From the NCBI RefSeq assembly GCF_002902575.1, contig NZ_PPRD01000008.1, positions 1 through 64,000 of the forward strand: a stretch of 64,000 nucleotides of DNA, given 5' to 3'. The notes below the pieces were generated by a model. It saw only the letters and a list, made by a program, of their open reading frames with translations. It did no database searches and had not been told where the DNA came from. Numbering within the stretch: position 1 is the stretch's first letter; each line of letters starts with the position of its first letter. The translations under genes were made by a program, and so were the position numbers. Origin of the DNA: Staphylococcus croceilyticus. Lineage in GTDB: Bacteria; Bacillota; Bacilli; Staphylococcales; Staphylococcaceae. Of this stretch, positions 47,986-56,165 are shown in pieces.

Positions 47986-48672
47986 ATGAGTACGAAAAAA
48001 GCGTTAGTTGTAGTTACGAGTGTTTCGAAATATCCAGATATGAATCGTCCAACTGGCTTATGGTTTGGCGAAGCAGTGCATTTCGCAGATGTATTATATA
48101 AAAATGGTTATAAAGTAGATTATATAAGTCCTGAAGGTGGCTATACAGCGATTGATCCACAAAGTTTACAAGAAGATGTAATGACAGATTTAGACTGGAA
48201 ATATTATCAAAATAGAGATTTCATGACACGTCTTGGTCATACGTTAACACCAGATGCAGTAAAGGCTGAAAATTATGATATCATTTATTACGCTGGTGGA
48301 CACGGTACAATTTGGGATTTTAAAGACAATGAAGATTTACAAAAATTAACGCAAGAAATCTACGAAAACAATGGTATTGTATCTTCTGTTTGCCATGGCG
48401 CTATCGGTTTATTAAATGTTAAAGACAACGAAGGACGCAATATTATTGATGGTAAAACCGTCACAGGTTTTTCTAATAGTGAAGAACAAGAAGTTGGCTT
48501 AGCAGATAAAGTGCCATACCTTACGGAAGATGAACTTAAAAACCGTGGTGCTAACTACAAACAAGGTGACAATTGGTCTGAATTTGCAGTAGCAGATGGT
48601 CGTATTATTACAGGCCAAAACCCACAATCTGGTAAAGCTGTAGCTGAAAAATTCTTAGAAACTCAAAAATAA
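47986..48672 (+). CDS. DJ-1/PfpI superfamily protein (HchA-like)
   Basis: A 228-residue class-I amidotransferase-like protein. The nucleophile elbow is SSVCHGAIGLLNV (Cys about 136) and the Glu/His neighbours are in FGEAVHFADVLY and YYAGGHGTIWDF. Members act as chaperone, glyoxalase or deglycase; the GHGTIWDF form is the Hsp31/glyoxalase III-like group. TTAGGAGGCTAATTT precedes the ATG. Confidence 0.9.
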   Translation: MSTKKALVVVTSVSKYPDMNRPTGLWFGEAVHFADVLYKNGYKVDYISPEGGYTAIDPQSLQEDVMTDLDWKYYQNRDFMTRLGHTLTPDAVKAENYDIIYYAGGHGTIWDFKDNEDLQKLTQEIYENNGIVSSVCHGAIGLLNVKDNEGRNIIDGKTVTGFSNSEEQEVGLADKVPYLTEDELKNRGANYKQGDNWSEFAVADGRIITGQNPQSGKAVAEKFLETQK

Positions 48673-48708
48673 CATTTAACACTGCCCGCATACTCAAAAT
48701 GTAAATAT

Positions 48709-48754
48709 ATGTCTACTTAAAATGAACTCTTTTCTAATTTTAAGTAGACATTTT
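48709..48754 (+). terminator. Terminator after the DJ-1 gene
   Basis: Perfect 15-bp inverted repeat beginning ATGTCTACTTAAAAT, followed by TTTT. Confidence 0.75.
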
Positions 48755-48794
48755 ACTAATTATTCAACTTTCCATATTCAAGTTATGATTCAAC

Positions 48795-48843
48795 AAAAAA
48801 GGTAGCTAAAGCTTCACTATTGCGAAGCTCCGCTACCCTTTTT
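48795..48843. terminator. Terminator after the FecB-like gene
   Basis: GGTAGC...GCTACC with inner GAAGCTT/AAGCTTC-type pairing and T6 on the minus strand. Confidence 0.75.
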
Positions 48844-48875
48844 ATTATTATACAATTTATGTTGTTTCAAACATT

Positions 48876-49733
48876 TTATTCTTCAACTTTTGTAATATCT
48901 TCTAAAATTAATTCTGAAGCGATTAAGCCACGATATTTTGCCCAACGTTCACGGTTAACTTCGTGAATACGATTGTGTTTAACCGCTTCTACTTGTTTCC
49001 AAGCATCAGATTCTTTTAAGTTGTCATAGTCTGTTTGATTGTCATTGTCGACCATGATAAAGATACGTTCTGGATTAAAGCTTGAAAGTTTATCTGTTTC
49101 AACTTTTAAGTAGTCAGCGCCCATATAATCTGGTAATTGATTTTCATCATTTTCAGAAATAGAGCTATTAAAGCCAACTTTATTTAAGAATTGACCTACA
49201 TAAGAATCAGATGCATGTACATATAAGCCTTCTTTAGTTGGTACAGCTGCAATTGTTGATTTGTCTTTATCGATTGTTACGTCTTTGCTTAAGTCTTCCA
49301 CTTTTTTGTCGTGTTGTTCTACAACTTCACGCCCTTTGTCTTCTTCTGATGCAATTTCAGCGATTTGTTTGAATACATCAACACTTTGTTCATAGTTTGC
49401 ATCGAAGCTTTCTAGTAAGACAGTAGGTGCGATTTGGTTTAATTGATCAAAGATTTTTTCATGTCTATGTTTATCCGCTAAGATGATTTGAGGTTCTGCT
49501 TTTTTGATTGCTTCAGTGTCGGGTTCTAAACGTGTACCTACTGAAGTGTAGTTACCAATTGAATCTTTAATTGATGAATCTAAATTACTTTCATTATTGT
49601 CGTCTGCGATACCAGTTACATTAATATTTAATTTCGCTAATGCTTCTACAAATGAATATTCTAAAGCGACTGCTGATTCGATTATTTCTGGAACTTCTAC
49701 TGTAACGCCATTTGATTGAATTTCTTTAGTCAT
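48876..49733 (-). CDS. Leaderless FecB/BtuF-like iron-siderophore binding protein
   Basis: A 285-residue type-III periplasmic-binding fold (VEVPEIIESAVALEYSFVEA, QIILADKHRHEKIFDQLNQI, APTVLLE, LKESDAWKQVEAVKHNRIHEV), matching Fe(3+)-dicitrate or siderophore binders. No signal peptide, lipobox or hydrophobic N-terminus is present; it starts MTKEIQSNG. GGAGGG lies 10 nt before the ATG and no better start exists upstream, since a Fur box occupies that region. No permease or ATPase gene is adjacent. Either a cytoplasmic variant or a gene that lost its signal sequence. Confidence 0.82.
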   Translation of the reverse strand: MTKEIQSNGVTVEVPEIIESAVALEYSFVEALAKLNINVTGIADDNNESNLDSSIKDSIGNYTSVGTRLEPDTEAIKKAEPQIILADKHRHEKIFDQLNQIAPTVLLESFDANYEQSVDVFKQIAEIASEEDKGREVVEQHDKKVEDLSKDVTIDKDKSTIAAVPTKEGLYVHASDSYVGQFLNKVGFNSSISENDENQLPDYMGADYLKVETDKLSSFNPERIFIMVDNDNQTDYDNLKESDAWKQVEAVKHNRIHEVNRERWAKYRGLIASELILEDITKVEE

Positions 49734-49752
49734 AATTAAAAATCCCTCCGAT

Positions 49753-49767
49753 TGAGAATTCTTATCA
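49753..49767 (-). promoter_or_regulatory. Fur box upstream of the FecB-like gene
   Basis: On the minus strand TGATAAGAATTCTCA matches the 15-bp Gram-positive Fur consensus TGATAATNATTATCA at all but two defined positions. It is 20 nt ahead of the start codon, so iron starvation should induce the gene. Confidence 0.7.
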
Positions 49768-49844
49768 TTTCTCTTACATTATTTATTATTTACGTTAAAG
49801 ACATTTTTAAACATGATTTATGTGTAAAATTAATTTTTTACAAC

Positions 49845-49877
49845 GAAAAACGGTTAACTCACCATTGTTAACCGTTA
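49845..49877 (-). terminator. Terminator of the DUF418 gene
   Basis: Perfect 10-bp stem AACGGTTAAC/GTTAACCGTT with T-rich end on the minus strand. Confidence 0.8.
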
Positions 49878-49895
49878 TATATTTCATTATTATTA

Positions 49896-50873
49896 TCATT
49901 TCTTTGATACGTTTTTATATATCCATTTACGCCATAATGTTTCAAGTGGTCCTTGGCGATAGCGTGCTAGCCACCAATATGTTAGTAGAATGAATACTAC
50001 TAGAATAGGTATACCAATATAAATGGCTTGTAATGGTGTAGGATGTGGATAAGGGAATACGAAAGTTAAGAATAAATCTAAGAATATCATTTGAGCTAAG
50101 AAATTTGTAAATGCTGTTTTTCCTAATTTTTCAAAAGGTGTCATGATGCGTTGAACACTTTTTCGATCAGTAATAAAGAGTAGCAGAATAAAGTAAATGA
50201 TACTTTGGAAAGGCGTCACCATATCTTCAACACTATACCAAGCAAAATGTGAGTCCAATTGTTTTAATACTAAGGCGCCTATAATGATCATGCAACTTAT
50301 AGCTAACGTACTTATTAAGAATTTCTTGTACTCTTTAAATCTATAAATAATACCACTTTGTGATAAATATAAGCCAAATGCCATGACACCTAAAAACATA
50401 ACATCAACATTATTATTTTGAGGCGTCCATATTGTCATCGCTATATTCGCTATAAGTAGCAACGTTGAAATCCATAATGTATAGCGTGCTTTAGGTAGTA
50501 AAAATAGGAACATCAGAATACATCCATAGATAGCGTATTGCGCGTACGGCAATATTAAGATTAATCCTGGAATACCTACTACAAACAAGAAGATGAGTCG
50601 ACGGAACATTAATTTAATGGGTGATAAATCTTTTTTTCGTGCATTATTCATAAAAATGCCCATGCCGATACCAAACAATAAAGTAAATAATGTAATAAAA
50701 CGCATGTCTATAAACATCGCAAAGAATTGTTTAATAAAGTGATCTATTTGTGTGAAATGAGGTTGTTTCTCTCCCTCTACAATAGGCATAATCTCTCTTA
50801 CATTTGCAAAGAGAACAATAGCAATCGCAAGTCCTCGAATAATATCTAACCCGATAATACGTTTTTGATTCAT
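49896..50873 (-). CDS. DUF418/YeiB-like multi-pass membrane protein
   Basis: A 325-residue membrane protein with about eight to nine helices. The N-terminus KRIIGLDIIRGLAIAIVLFA is typical of the heparan-alpha-glucosaminide acetyltransferase/DUF418 (YeiB) superfamily; the C-terminal DUF418 part holds PFEKLGKTAFTNFLAQMIF and TYWWLARYRQGPLETLWRKW. Suspected role: acyl-transfer or envelope modification; not proven. The AGGAGG site is 7 nt before the ATG and can be locked in a hairpin (next entry). Confidence 0.87.
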   Translation of the reverse strand: MNQKRIIGLDIIRGLAIAIVLFANVREIMPIVEGEKQPHFTQIDHFIKQFFAMFIDMRFITLFTLLFGIGMGIFMNNARKKDLSPIKLMFRRLIFLFVVGIPGLILILPYAQYAIYGCILMFLFLLPKARYTLWISTLLLIANIAMTIWTPQNNNVDVMFLGVMAFGLYLSQSGIIYRFKEYKKFLISTLAISCMIIIGALVLKQLDSHFAWYSVEDMVTPFQSIIYFILLLFITDRKSVQRIMTPFEKLGKTAFTNFLAQMIFLDLFLTFVFPYPHPTPLQAIYIGIPILVVFILLTYWWLARYRQGPLETLWRKWIYKNVSKK

Positions 50874-50880
50874 AACATGA

Positions 50881-50905
50881 CCTCCTTACCTTTTATGGTA
50901 GGAGG
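50881..50905 (-). promoter_or_regulatory. Hairpin that hides the ribosome site of the DUF418 gene
   Basis: On the mRNA, CCTCC...ACC pairs with GGT-A-AGGAGG across an ATAAAA loop (50881-50890 with 50897-50905, one bulge). The Shine-Dalgarno itself is in the stem, and the 5' arm is an anti-Shine-Dalgarno. It could be an RNA thermometer or similar switch. Confidence 0.6.
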
Positions 50906-51005
50906 TTAAATATTCAGGTGCATTTATCTAATCTTACATTTGAAAGTCGCTTCTTTCATTTCTGAAAGTTGTTTAATTTAAGTATTTACAATTGCTTAGA
51001 TAATC

Positions 51006-51044
51006 AAAAAATCGGACCATAACGTTTACGTCTTGGCCCGATTT
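51006..51044 (-). terminator. Terminator after the polyol dehydrogenase gene
   Basis: AAATCGG-CCA...TGG-CCGATTT stem with T-rich tail on the minus strand. Confidence 0.75.
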
Positions 51045-51073
51045 CATTTAACTTTATTTTAAATTATTATCTT

Positions 51074-52147
51074 TTATTTATCTAAAAACCCATTAGGATA
51101 AACCATCACTTTCAAGGCATCACCTTTACTAGTACGTGTTAATTCCATTGCTTGTTTTGTATCATCAAGCTCGAATTGATGTGTGAATAATGAATCAAGG
51201 TCTGCATCTGTTGTACTCAAGATTTGAATACCTTGTGGGTACGTATTTGCGTATCTGAAGACACCTACAATATTGATTTCATGGTTAGCGATGAATGGTA
51301 CGTTGATTTCATTCATATCTTCTTGAGGTAAACCAACAATTGCTAATGTACCGCCATCTTTTAATGAATCAAGCGCATTTCTTAAAGCGATAGGATTACC
51401 TGCAGTTTCAATCGCATAGTTCACGCCTTTACCATCTGTTAATTCATTAATACGTTCTAATACATCTTCATTTTTAATGTTAATTGCTGTCGTTGCACCT
51501 AAACGTTTTGCAGCTTCTAAACGATTGTCTTCTAAGTCTGAAACAATGATGTTTGTAGCGCCATATGCTTTTGCAGCTACAACTGCCATTAAGCCTACAG
51601 GACCCATACCCATGATAACAACTGTTGATCCTGGTTTAATATCTGCACGTTTACATGCTTGTAAACCTACTGAGAATGGCTCAACTAATGTCGCTTGCTC
51701 ATAAGTCACTGAATCTGGTAAGTGATAAATGAAATCTGCTGGATGACTTACGTATTCACAGAACGCACCATCATATGGAGGTGTCGCCATAAATTCCATA
51801 TGAGGACATAAGTTATATTTACCTGATTTACAGTATTCACATTCACGACAAGGTTCGCCTGGCTCAATTGCTACGCGATCGCCTACTTTAAAGTCTGTGA
51901 CTTCATCCCCAACTTGTGCAACCATACCTGCACATTCATGTCCTAGAACGATTGGTTTTTCAACTACGAATTCACCTACACGGCCATGTGCATAATAGTG
52001 TACGTCTGAACCACAAACGCCGACTGCCATCATTTTGATTAAGACATCTTTAGGTCCTACTTTAGGTACGTCTCTTTCAATAATTTCAATATCATATGGT
52101 TCATGCATTAATGCTACTTTCATTTTATTTGGAATTGATTCACCCAT
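51074..52147 (-). CDS. Zinc-dependent medium-chain polyol dehydrogenase (sorbitol/xylitol DH-like)
   Basis: A 357-residue MDR enzyme. Catalytic zinc ligands: CGSDVHYYAHG and GHECAGMV; structural zinc: CRECEYCKSGKYNLC; NAD site GMGPVGLMAVVAAKAYGA followed by VSDLEDNRL (Asp: NAD preference). It should oxidise sorbitol, xylitol or L-iditol to the ketose. GGAGG lies 9 nt before the ATG at 52147. A 13/14 cre-like site is 230 nt upstream. No sugar permease adjoins it. Confidence 0.9.
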   Translation of the reverse strand: MGESIPNKMKVALMHEPYDIEIIERDVPKVGPKDVLIKMMAVGVCGSDVHYYAHGRVGEFVVEKPIVLGHECAGMVAQVGDEVTDFKVGDRVAIEPGEPCRECEYCKSGKYNLCPHMEFMATPPYDGAFCEYVSHPADFIYHLPDSVTYEQATLVEPFSVGLQACKRADIKPGSTVVIMGMGPVGLMAVVAAKAYGATNIIVSDLEDNRLEAAKRLGATTAINIKNEDVLERINELTDGKGVNYAIETAGNPIALRNALDSLKDGGTLAIVGLPQEDMNEINVPFIANHEINIVGVFRYANTYPQGIQILSTTDADLDSLFTHQFELDDTKQAMELTRTSKGDALKVMVYPNGFLDK

Positions 52148-52166
52148 TTTTAACATCCTCCTAAGT

Positions 52167-52290
52167 TTAAGCGAGGCCTGGACAAAAGCGTTTAGGATTT
52201 GAGCAGAACCGAACGATGAGCAAAATTGTTTCTCAAATTTTGTCGAGTCGTGACGGCCTCTGCCGAGAATCCTGCTTTTGGGAAGCCGTT
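52167..52290. repeat. Structured intergenic hairpin element
   Basis: In the 348-bp gap 52148-52495. Outer stem AAAAGC...AGGATT against AATCCT...GCTTTT, with GAGCAGA near TCTGCC, and an inner stem GCAAAAT...ATTTTG. It starts GAGGCCTGGACAAAAGCG. It looks like an intergenic palindromic element of the kind scattered in staphylococcal genomes, but is not homologous to the A/B/C family by eye. Confidence 0.55.
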
Positions 52291-52376
52291 AATCCGTTTC
52301 CCAGTACATAGGTTCTTTTAATCGCAGCCTCTGTATTTATGTATCTCTTTCTTATTTTTTCACTGAAAAGGTTTTG

Positions 52377-52390
52377 TGTAAACGATTTCA
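52377..52390 (-). promoter_or_regulatory. cre-like site upstream of the polyol dehydrogenase gene
   Basis: TGTAAACGATTTCA, 13 of 14 matches to the CcpA consensus (position 9 differs). About 230 bp before the dehydrogenase start. Confidence 0.5.
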
Positions 52391-52453
52391 CAAATATTTT
52401 CATAGTAATTTTAAACAAAAATAATTAATTCACAATAATTTTTTTAGATAATT

Positions 52454-52492
52454 AAAAAGCTCGCTTCTCGTAAGAGGAGAAGCGAGCTTCTT
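52454..52492 (-). terminator. Terminator of gabD
   Basis: Perfect 13-bp stem AAGCTCGCTTCTC and complement, ending in a T-run on the minus strand, next to the gabD stop. Confidence 0.85.
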
Positions 52493-52495
52493 AGA

Positions 52496-53878
52496 TTACA
52501 TATTACCAATTGATAAATATTTCGTTTCTAAGTAAGGTTCGATACCTTCTGTGCCACCTTCACGGCCGTATCCACTTTCTTTCATACCACCAAATGGCGC
52601 ATGTGCTGCTGATGGTCCACCATCATTCCAACCGATAACGCCATAATCAAGTGAATTGTATAAGTGGAAGCCTGTGCGATAATCATTTGTAAAGAAGTAA
52701 GCAGCTAAGCCAAATTGCGTATCGTTCGCCATTAGAATCGCATCTTCTAAGTCAGAGTATGTTGCGATAGGTACGATAGGCCCAAATGTTTCTTCTTGCA
52801 TTGCTAACATGTCTTGGTTCGCATTTGATACGACAACAGGTTTCAAGAAATTACCACCAAGTTCTTGCGCATCCTCTAATGATCGAGATAATTTCGCACC
52901 TTTAGATTCTGCATCTTTCAATTGGTTTACTACTTTTTCTACGCCATCTTTATTGATAAGCGGGCCGATTGTAACGCCTTCGTCCATACCGTTACCCACT
53001 TTTAAATTATGGACTTTTTGAGTAAGTTTTTCGACAAAGTCTTCTTCAACCGCTTCGTGCACATAAACTCGGTTTGCGCAGATACAAGTTTGACCTGCAT
53101 TACGGAATTTAGAAGCAATTGTTTGATCTACTGCATATTCAATATCAGCATCTTCGTGAACGATTAATGGTGCTAGTCCGCCTAGTTCCATTGTTACATT
53201 TTCAACAGATTCTGCAGCCTGCGCAATCAATTTCTTACCCACATCAGTTGAGCCAGTAAATGTGACTTTCTGCATGATTGGATGTTTCGTGAAAAGCTCT
53301 CCCGCATCTTTACCAGACATTACTACGTATTGCACCGCGTCTTCAGGGATACCCGCTTCGTGAGCAAGTTCGATTAAACGAATGGTAGTTAATGGTGTTT
53401 GTGTGGCTGGTTTACATACAATCGTACAACCTGCAGCTAACGCTGGCGCAATCTTACGTGTAATCATCGCTGCTGGGAAGTTCCATGGCGTAATCGCGCC
53501 TACTACACCTACTGGAAATTTCTTTACAATGATATTTTTATCAGGCGTATTGGCAGGAATCGTACGTCCGTAGATACGTTTCGCTTCTTCGGCATACCAA
53601 GATACATATGAATTGGCATAGTCTACTTCACCTAGAGCTTCTTTTAATGGTTTACCGCCTTCTTTAGTAATTAGTTCGGCTAATTCATCTTTATGTTCAT
53701 TAATGAGTGAGAACCATTTATATAATTTATCAGCACGTTCATGTGCGTCTACTTCTCTCCAAGATTTAAAAGCTTCATGTGCCTTCTCAATTTGTTGTTT
53801 CGCCGTTGCTTCGTCTGTGTATTCTAACGTTTCAATTACTTCATTTGTCGCTGGGTTTAATACTTCTAATGATGCCAC
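52496..53878 (-). CDS. gabD: NAD(P)-dependent succinate-semialdehyde/aldehyde dehydrogenase
   Basis: A 460-residue ALDH. Active-site stretch VTMELGGLAPLIV (Glu) and NAGQTCICANRVYV (nucleophile Cys, about 261 onward), NAD-binding FTGSTDVGKKLI, and the GabD-type C-terminus MKESGYGREGGTEGIEPYLE. GTG start with AAGGGGTGG upstream. No gabT neighbour, so the substrate (succinate semialdehyde versus other) rests on family resemblance. Confidence 0.9.
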   Translation of the reverse strand: MASLEVLNPATNEVIETLEYTDEATAKQQIEKAHEAFKSWREVDAHERADKLYKWFSLINEHKDELAELITKEGGKPLKEALGEVDYANSYVSWYAEEAKRIYGRTIPANTPDKNIIVKKFPVGVVGAITPWNFPAAMITRKIAPALAAGCTIVCKPATQTPLTTIRLIELAHEAGIPEDAVQYVVMSGKDAGELFTKHPIMQKVTFTGSTDVGKKLIAQAAESVENVTMELGGLAPLIVHEDADIEYAVDQTIASKFRNAGQTCICANRVYVHEAVEEDFVEKLTQKVHNLKVGNGMDEGVTIGPLINKDGVEKVVNQLKDAESKGAKLSRSLEDAQELGGNFLKPVVVSNANQDMLAMQEETFGPIVPIATYSDLEDAILMANDTQFGLAAYFFTNDYRTGFHLYNSLDYGVIGWNDGGPSAAHAPFGGMKESGYGREGGTEGIEPYLETKYLSIGNM

Positions 53879-53942
53879 TATAATCCACCCCTTTTAGAAT
53901 GATTGATATAAGTATATACCCGTAAATATCCAATCATTTAGC

Positions 53943-55130
53943 TTAATAATAATTATTCTTAAATAAATTTATGATTTCGCCATTTTGTTTCTCTTTTTCT
54001 TTTTCCATATATTTATCAAATATTCTTGAATCAATTCCAGCAATTTCATATAAAAATTCTGAGTTTACCTTCAAGTCTTCTAATAATAAATGAGGAGTAA
54101 GCATTTCTTTTTTAAATAAAAAATCAAGTAAACTATTCATTTTAACCGGTTTAGAAATAATCAGTTCTTTATCTAAAGGTTCTTCATATTTGTAGCCTTT
54201 TTTATTGAGGTTAGCCCATAAATAATTATATTGGCTTCTAGTTAGTAACCCTAATTTATAAGCTCTAATAGCTATAGTTTGAATTGAAACTAGCCATTTT
54301 TCTTTTAATGTTACTAAGTAATCTGGATTTGACTTTTTTGTTATTTTATTAAACTCTTCTATAAATTGTTTTTCAGGAAGTAAGAATTCTCCAGAAAATT
54401 CATTAGCTTCTTTTTCAATTTTTTTATAATCTTCTGGCTCTAAATTACTAAATTCAATATGACGATGTAATAAAATATGTCCTAATTCATGTCCAATATC
54501 AAAATTTCTTCTGACTGCGATTCCTTTATTGTTACCTAATATGATAAAAGGAGTATTATCTATTGACCAAAAACTAAAAGCCTCCGCATTTCTATCAATT
54601 TTTTTATCGTAAATTATTACTCCACTTTTTTCTAAATTAAATAATAAATATCTATTATCTTCACCATTCATAAGTTGTTTACGTGCCAACCTTGCTGCAG
54701 CTTTAATAAATTCGGATTTTTTTAAATCTTTTTCAAATTCATCTTCAATTTTTTTTACTAGCTTTAGAATACTAACTGGCGGGCTTTGCACAAATTTAAA
54801 GAAATAATCAGTGAGATTAGTAAGATAATTAGCTTGCCAAAATTGTTTTTCAAGAGTCTTCGTCGATGCTTTATAATTAATTGCACGAAAAGCAAGTGAA
54901 GTCTTATTAAGACTTGTTCTACCAAATTCTTTAGGCTGATTTTCAATAAAATATGCCGTTTTCACTTGAAATAAATTTGCTAGTTCATAAATTTTATTAA
55001 TTTCTGGAACCATATTTTTAGTTTCATATTGCCATATGGCTTGTTCACTAATATTTAATTCCTTACTTAGTTCTTTTCTACTCATACCTTTAAGTATTCT
55101 TATACTTTCAAGGTTTCTTCCTATAAACAT
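53943..55130 (-). CDS. HTH + ImmA/IrrE metallopeptidase, antitoxin/regulator-like
   Basis: A 395-residue protein. N-terminal XRE domain (IRILKGMSRKELSKELNISE, about 9-28, through EINKIYELANLF), a linker, then the COG2856 zinc peptidase motif FDIGHELGHILLH (HExxH type, about 210-225) with the downstream Glu in EKEANEFSGEFLLPE. In ICE and phage systems such proteins cut repressors (ImmA); fused to HTH and paired with another gene they act in toxin-antitoxin-like modules. AAAGGTG lies 6 nt before the ATG at 55130. It follows the partner gene by 24 nt. Confidence 0.87.
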   Translation of the reverse strand: MFIGRNLESIRILKGMSRKELSKELNISEQAIWQYETKNMVPEINKIYELANLFQVKTAYFIENQPKEFGRTSLNKTSLAFRAINYKASTKTLEKQFWQANYLTNLTDYFFKFVQSPPVSILKLVKKIEDEFEKDLKKSEFIKAAARLARKQLMNGEDNRYLLFNLEKSGVIIYDKKIDRNAEAFSFWSIDNTPFIILGNNKGIAVRRNFDIGHELGHILLHRHIEFSNLEPEDYKKIEKEANEFSGEFLLPEKQFIEEFNKITKKSNPDYLVTLKEKWLVSIQTIAIRAYKLGLLTRSQYNYLWANLNKKGYKYEEPLDKELIISKPVKMNSLLDFLFKKEMLTPHLLLEDLKVNSEFLYEIAGIDSRIFDKYMEKEKEKQNGEIINLFKNNYY

Positions 55131-55154
55131 TTGGGACACCTTTCTTCTAAACCA

Positions 55155-55925
55155 TTAATTAGTTTTTTCTATTTCTTCTGTTTCGAATACGAAACCAAAT
55201 TCTTTTTCTGGATCAACAATTTGAACTTCAGTATCATTAATAGTTTGAAACTCTTTAAACTCTTCATTTTCAATTAAATAATCTTCTTCGTGTGCAATAA
55301 TTCTCATAACTTCTTCTGATAAATCTTCCATCATTATAGCTTTATTATTCATAGGATTAGGCGTCCATATTTTTACGGAATTAATCATTTTAGTATTAGC
55401 ATCAATATTGTAAGTAATAATATTGAAAATACCCTCATTTTTTTGTTTAGTAGCATTTTGATTAGGATTTGATAAGTAATCATCCCAATCCATTTGATGT
55501 GGATTTTGGTATTCAATCTGAAGTTTATCAAAATCTATATTTTGGTTCTTTGAAATAAGTTCTCTCAAATACTCTTTTTCCTTTTCCCCTTTTTTGTTAA
55601 AAGCATTTTTGCCTAGTGTTACCGCTTCAGCGTTAAAATATTTTTCATTTTTCAATATAAAAGAAAGTGGTTGATTATTTGATAACCCACTACCTGAAAA
55701 TTTTAAATACTTCCAAGAAGGCCCAGCATTACTTTTTTGAAACTCCATATATTCTTTTATATGCATAGCTACTTGATGTTCAATATGATTAGATCTGACA
55801 TATGCATAGGCTTCGCTAATTTCCATAGTTCGATGTGCTTTTGTTCTAACGTGAATATAATCTTTGTAACCATGTACAATACCTTCTAAAATAGAAGTTT
55901 TTAAACCTTTTACATATTCTTTCAT
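55155..55925 (-). CDS. Partner of the ImmA/IrrE protein (DUF5986-like?), unknown
   Basis: A 256-residue soluble protein without membrane segments or a clear catalytic motif. It begins KEYVKGLKTSILEGIVHGYK, has a middle part with WKYLKFSGSGLSNNQPLSFI and an acidic C-terminus (EVQIVDPEKEFGFVFETEEI). Proteins of this kind are encoded next to HTH-ImmA genes in Firmicutes and may be toxins or DNA-linked effectors; my memory of the family name is not firm. GGAGACC before the ATG at 55925. First gene of the pair; AT-rich compared with flanking metabolic genes. Confidence 0.65.
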   Translation of the reverse strand: MKEYVKGLKTSILEGIVHGYKDYIHVRTKAHRTMEISEAYAYVRSNHIEHQVAMHIKEYMEFQKSNAGPSWKYLKFSGSGLSNNQPLSFILKNEKYFNAEAVTLGKNAFNKKGEKEKEYLRELISKNQNIDFDKLQIEYQNPHQMDWDDYLSNPNQNATKQKNEGIFNIITYNIDANTKMINSVKIWTPNPMNNKAIMMEDLSEEVMRIIAHEEDYLIENEEFKEFQTINDTEVQIVDPEKEFGFVFETEEIEKTN

Positions 55926-56165
55926 CAAAAGGTCTCCTTCAAGAATAATATTACACTTAATATAAGGTATAAAATTCGTAAAATCAATTAATTTTTTAAA
56001 GTGAAATCTAAAATTAAATATAAAACTTAAAGTTTCTCATGAATTAAAAACTATTTTTTAAATTTAGCTATAACTCTAAAAACTCCATTTTCATTTTCTC
56101 TTCTTTCTATTCCTTGATAAAATATGATGAATGCATTTAAATTACGAATTTTTAAGGAGTTTAAT

